This document shows positions 24,472-24,716 of a DNA stretch of 24,716 bases, one piece after another. Source of the DNA: 4572-123 sp002084545. Lineage in GTDB: Bacteria; Desulfobacterota; Desulfobacteria; Desulfobacterales; 4572-123. Numbering within the stretch: the stretch's first letter is position 1; every line of letters begins with the position of its first letter. The DNA lies in contig JAOZSJ010000052.1 of the NCBI GenBank assembly GCA_029939715.1, positions 1 through 24,716 of the forward strand, read 5' to 3'. The position numbers and the translations under genes were made by a program. Under the pieces are notes generated by a model. That model worked only from the letters and a program-made list of their open reading frames with translations. It did not search any database and was not told where the DNA came from.

Positions 24472-24716
24472 ACCCCCGATTTCCCAGTGCCGCGGTCTGT
24501 TTGCGGAGCCTGATGGCAAGACCCAGCCCCAGCGTGATAAACACGCCCGCGAAAATAAACGGAACGAAATTCAAACCGGAATTACCCGGAACCAGTACCG
24601 CCTGTTTGAGCTTATCGGGATTGTAGTAGACACGCACTGTTTTTCCCTTGGGGTATTGAGACACGATCTGGTTGGCATTACCGGATGAGGACAAAAAGGA
24701 AATTTTGGTGCCTTTA
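24470..24716 (-). CDS. DUF3592-type membrane protein, C-terminal part (runs off the window)
   Basis: Only the last 80 or so residues are present; the frame stays open to the right edge, so the start lies outside the window and the internal TTG at 24694 is not the true start. The visible part has YPKGKTVRVYYNPDKLKQAVLVPG, the recurring DUF3592 pattern (a small beta domain with V-x-V-x-Y-x-P), then a single C-terminal membrane helix FVPFIFAGVFITLGLGLAI and a basic tail. DUF3592 proteins are small membrane proteins of unknown role. The stop is TAA at 24472-24470. Confidence 0.65.
   Translation of the reverse strand, partial: KGTKISFLSSSGNANQIVSQYPKGKTVRVYYNPDKLKQAVLVPGNSGLNFVPFIFAGVFITLGLGLAIRLRKQTAALGNRG

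Overview
The window looks like a chromosomal segment of a sulfate-reducer-like member of the Desulfobacterota (order Desulfobacterales or close). This is inferred from protein style and from the gene order mfd, SurA-type chaperones, RodZ-like protein, mgtE, recO, GHMP kinase, glyQ, glyS, nucleoside phosphorylase, ligA-like gene; it was not tested by any search. The sequence appears to be draft assembly, with two 100-N gaps (5497-5596 and 10438-10537).

Region 1 (1-5.2 kb): the 3' part of a 5S rRNA gene and its terminator close an rRNA operon that lies upstream of the window. A histidine kinase and an NtrC-type sigma-54 response regulator follow as a two-gene system, then a GH13_18 sugar phosphorylase with its own strong ribosome binding site.

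Region 2 (5.2-6.1 kb): a short acidic repeat protein is interrupted by the first gap, which falls inside a 9-base tandem repeat. A tRNA-Thr(CGU) on the minus strand converges on it and has its own terminator. The tRNA is head-to-head with mfd, and its likely promoter lies across the mfd start.

Region 3 (6.1-21.7 kb): a long plus-strand housekeeping block. It holds mfd (transcription-coupled repair), a parvulin-less SurA-like lipoprotein and a SurA-type isomerase (outer membrane protein folding), a RodZ-like membrane helix-turn-helix protein, mgtE (magnesium uptake), recO (recombinational repair), a GHMP sugar kinase, glyQ and glyS (two-subunit glycyl-tRNA synthetase), an 84-residue conserved protein, a nucleoside phosphorylase and a divergent NAD-dependent DNA ligase. 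Many genes abut or overlap, which suggests long co-transcripts.

Region 4 (21.65-24.7 kb): a 170-base element with 26-base terminal inverted repeats supplies the ligase stop codon. A CoA-pyrophosphatase-like Nudix protein with a split Nudix box follows. The tail is accessory in character: a CcbP-like calcium-binding protein followed directly by an integron attC-like site, a small zinc-ribbon protein, an orphan six-helix membrane protein, and the 3' end of a DUF3592-type gene on the minus strand.

The most interesting points are the ligase that keeps its nucleophile lysine but has lost several other conserved active-site residues, the lone attC-like site, the repeat-caused gap whose reading-frame arithmetic works out exactly, and the SurA-like protein with no isomerase domain. 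No stretch longer than 300 bases lacks a gene; the longest is about 270 bases at 5732-6000.
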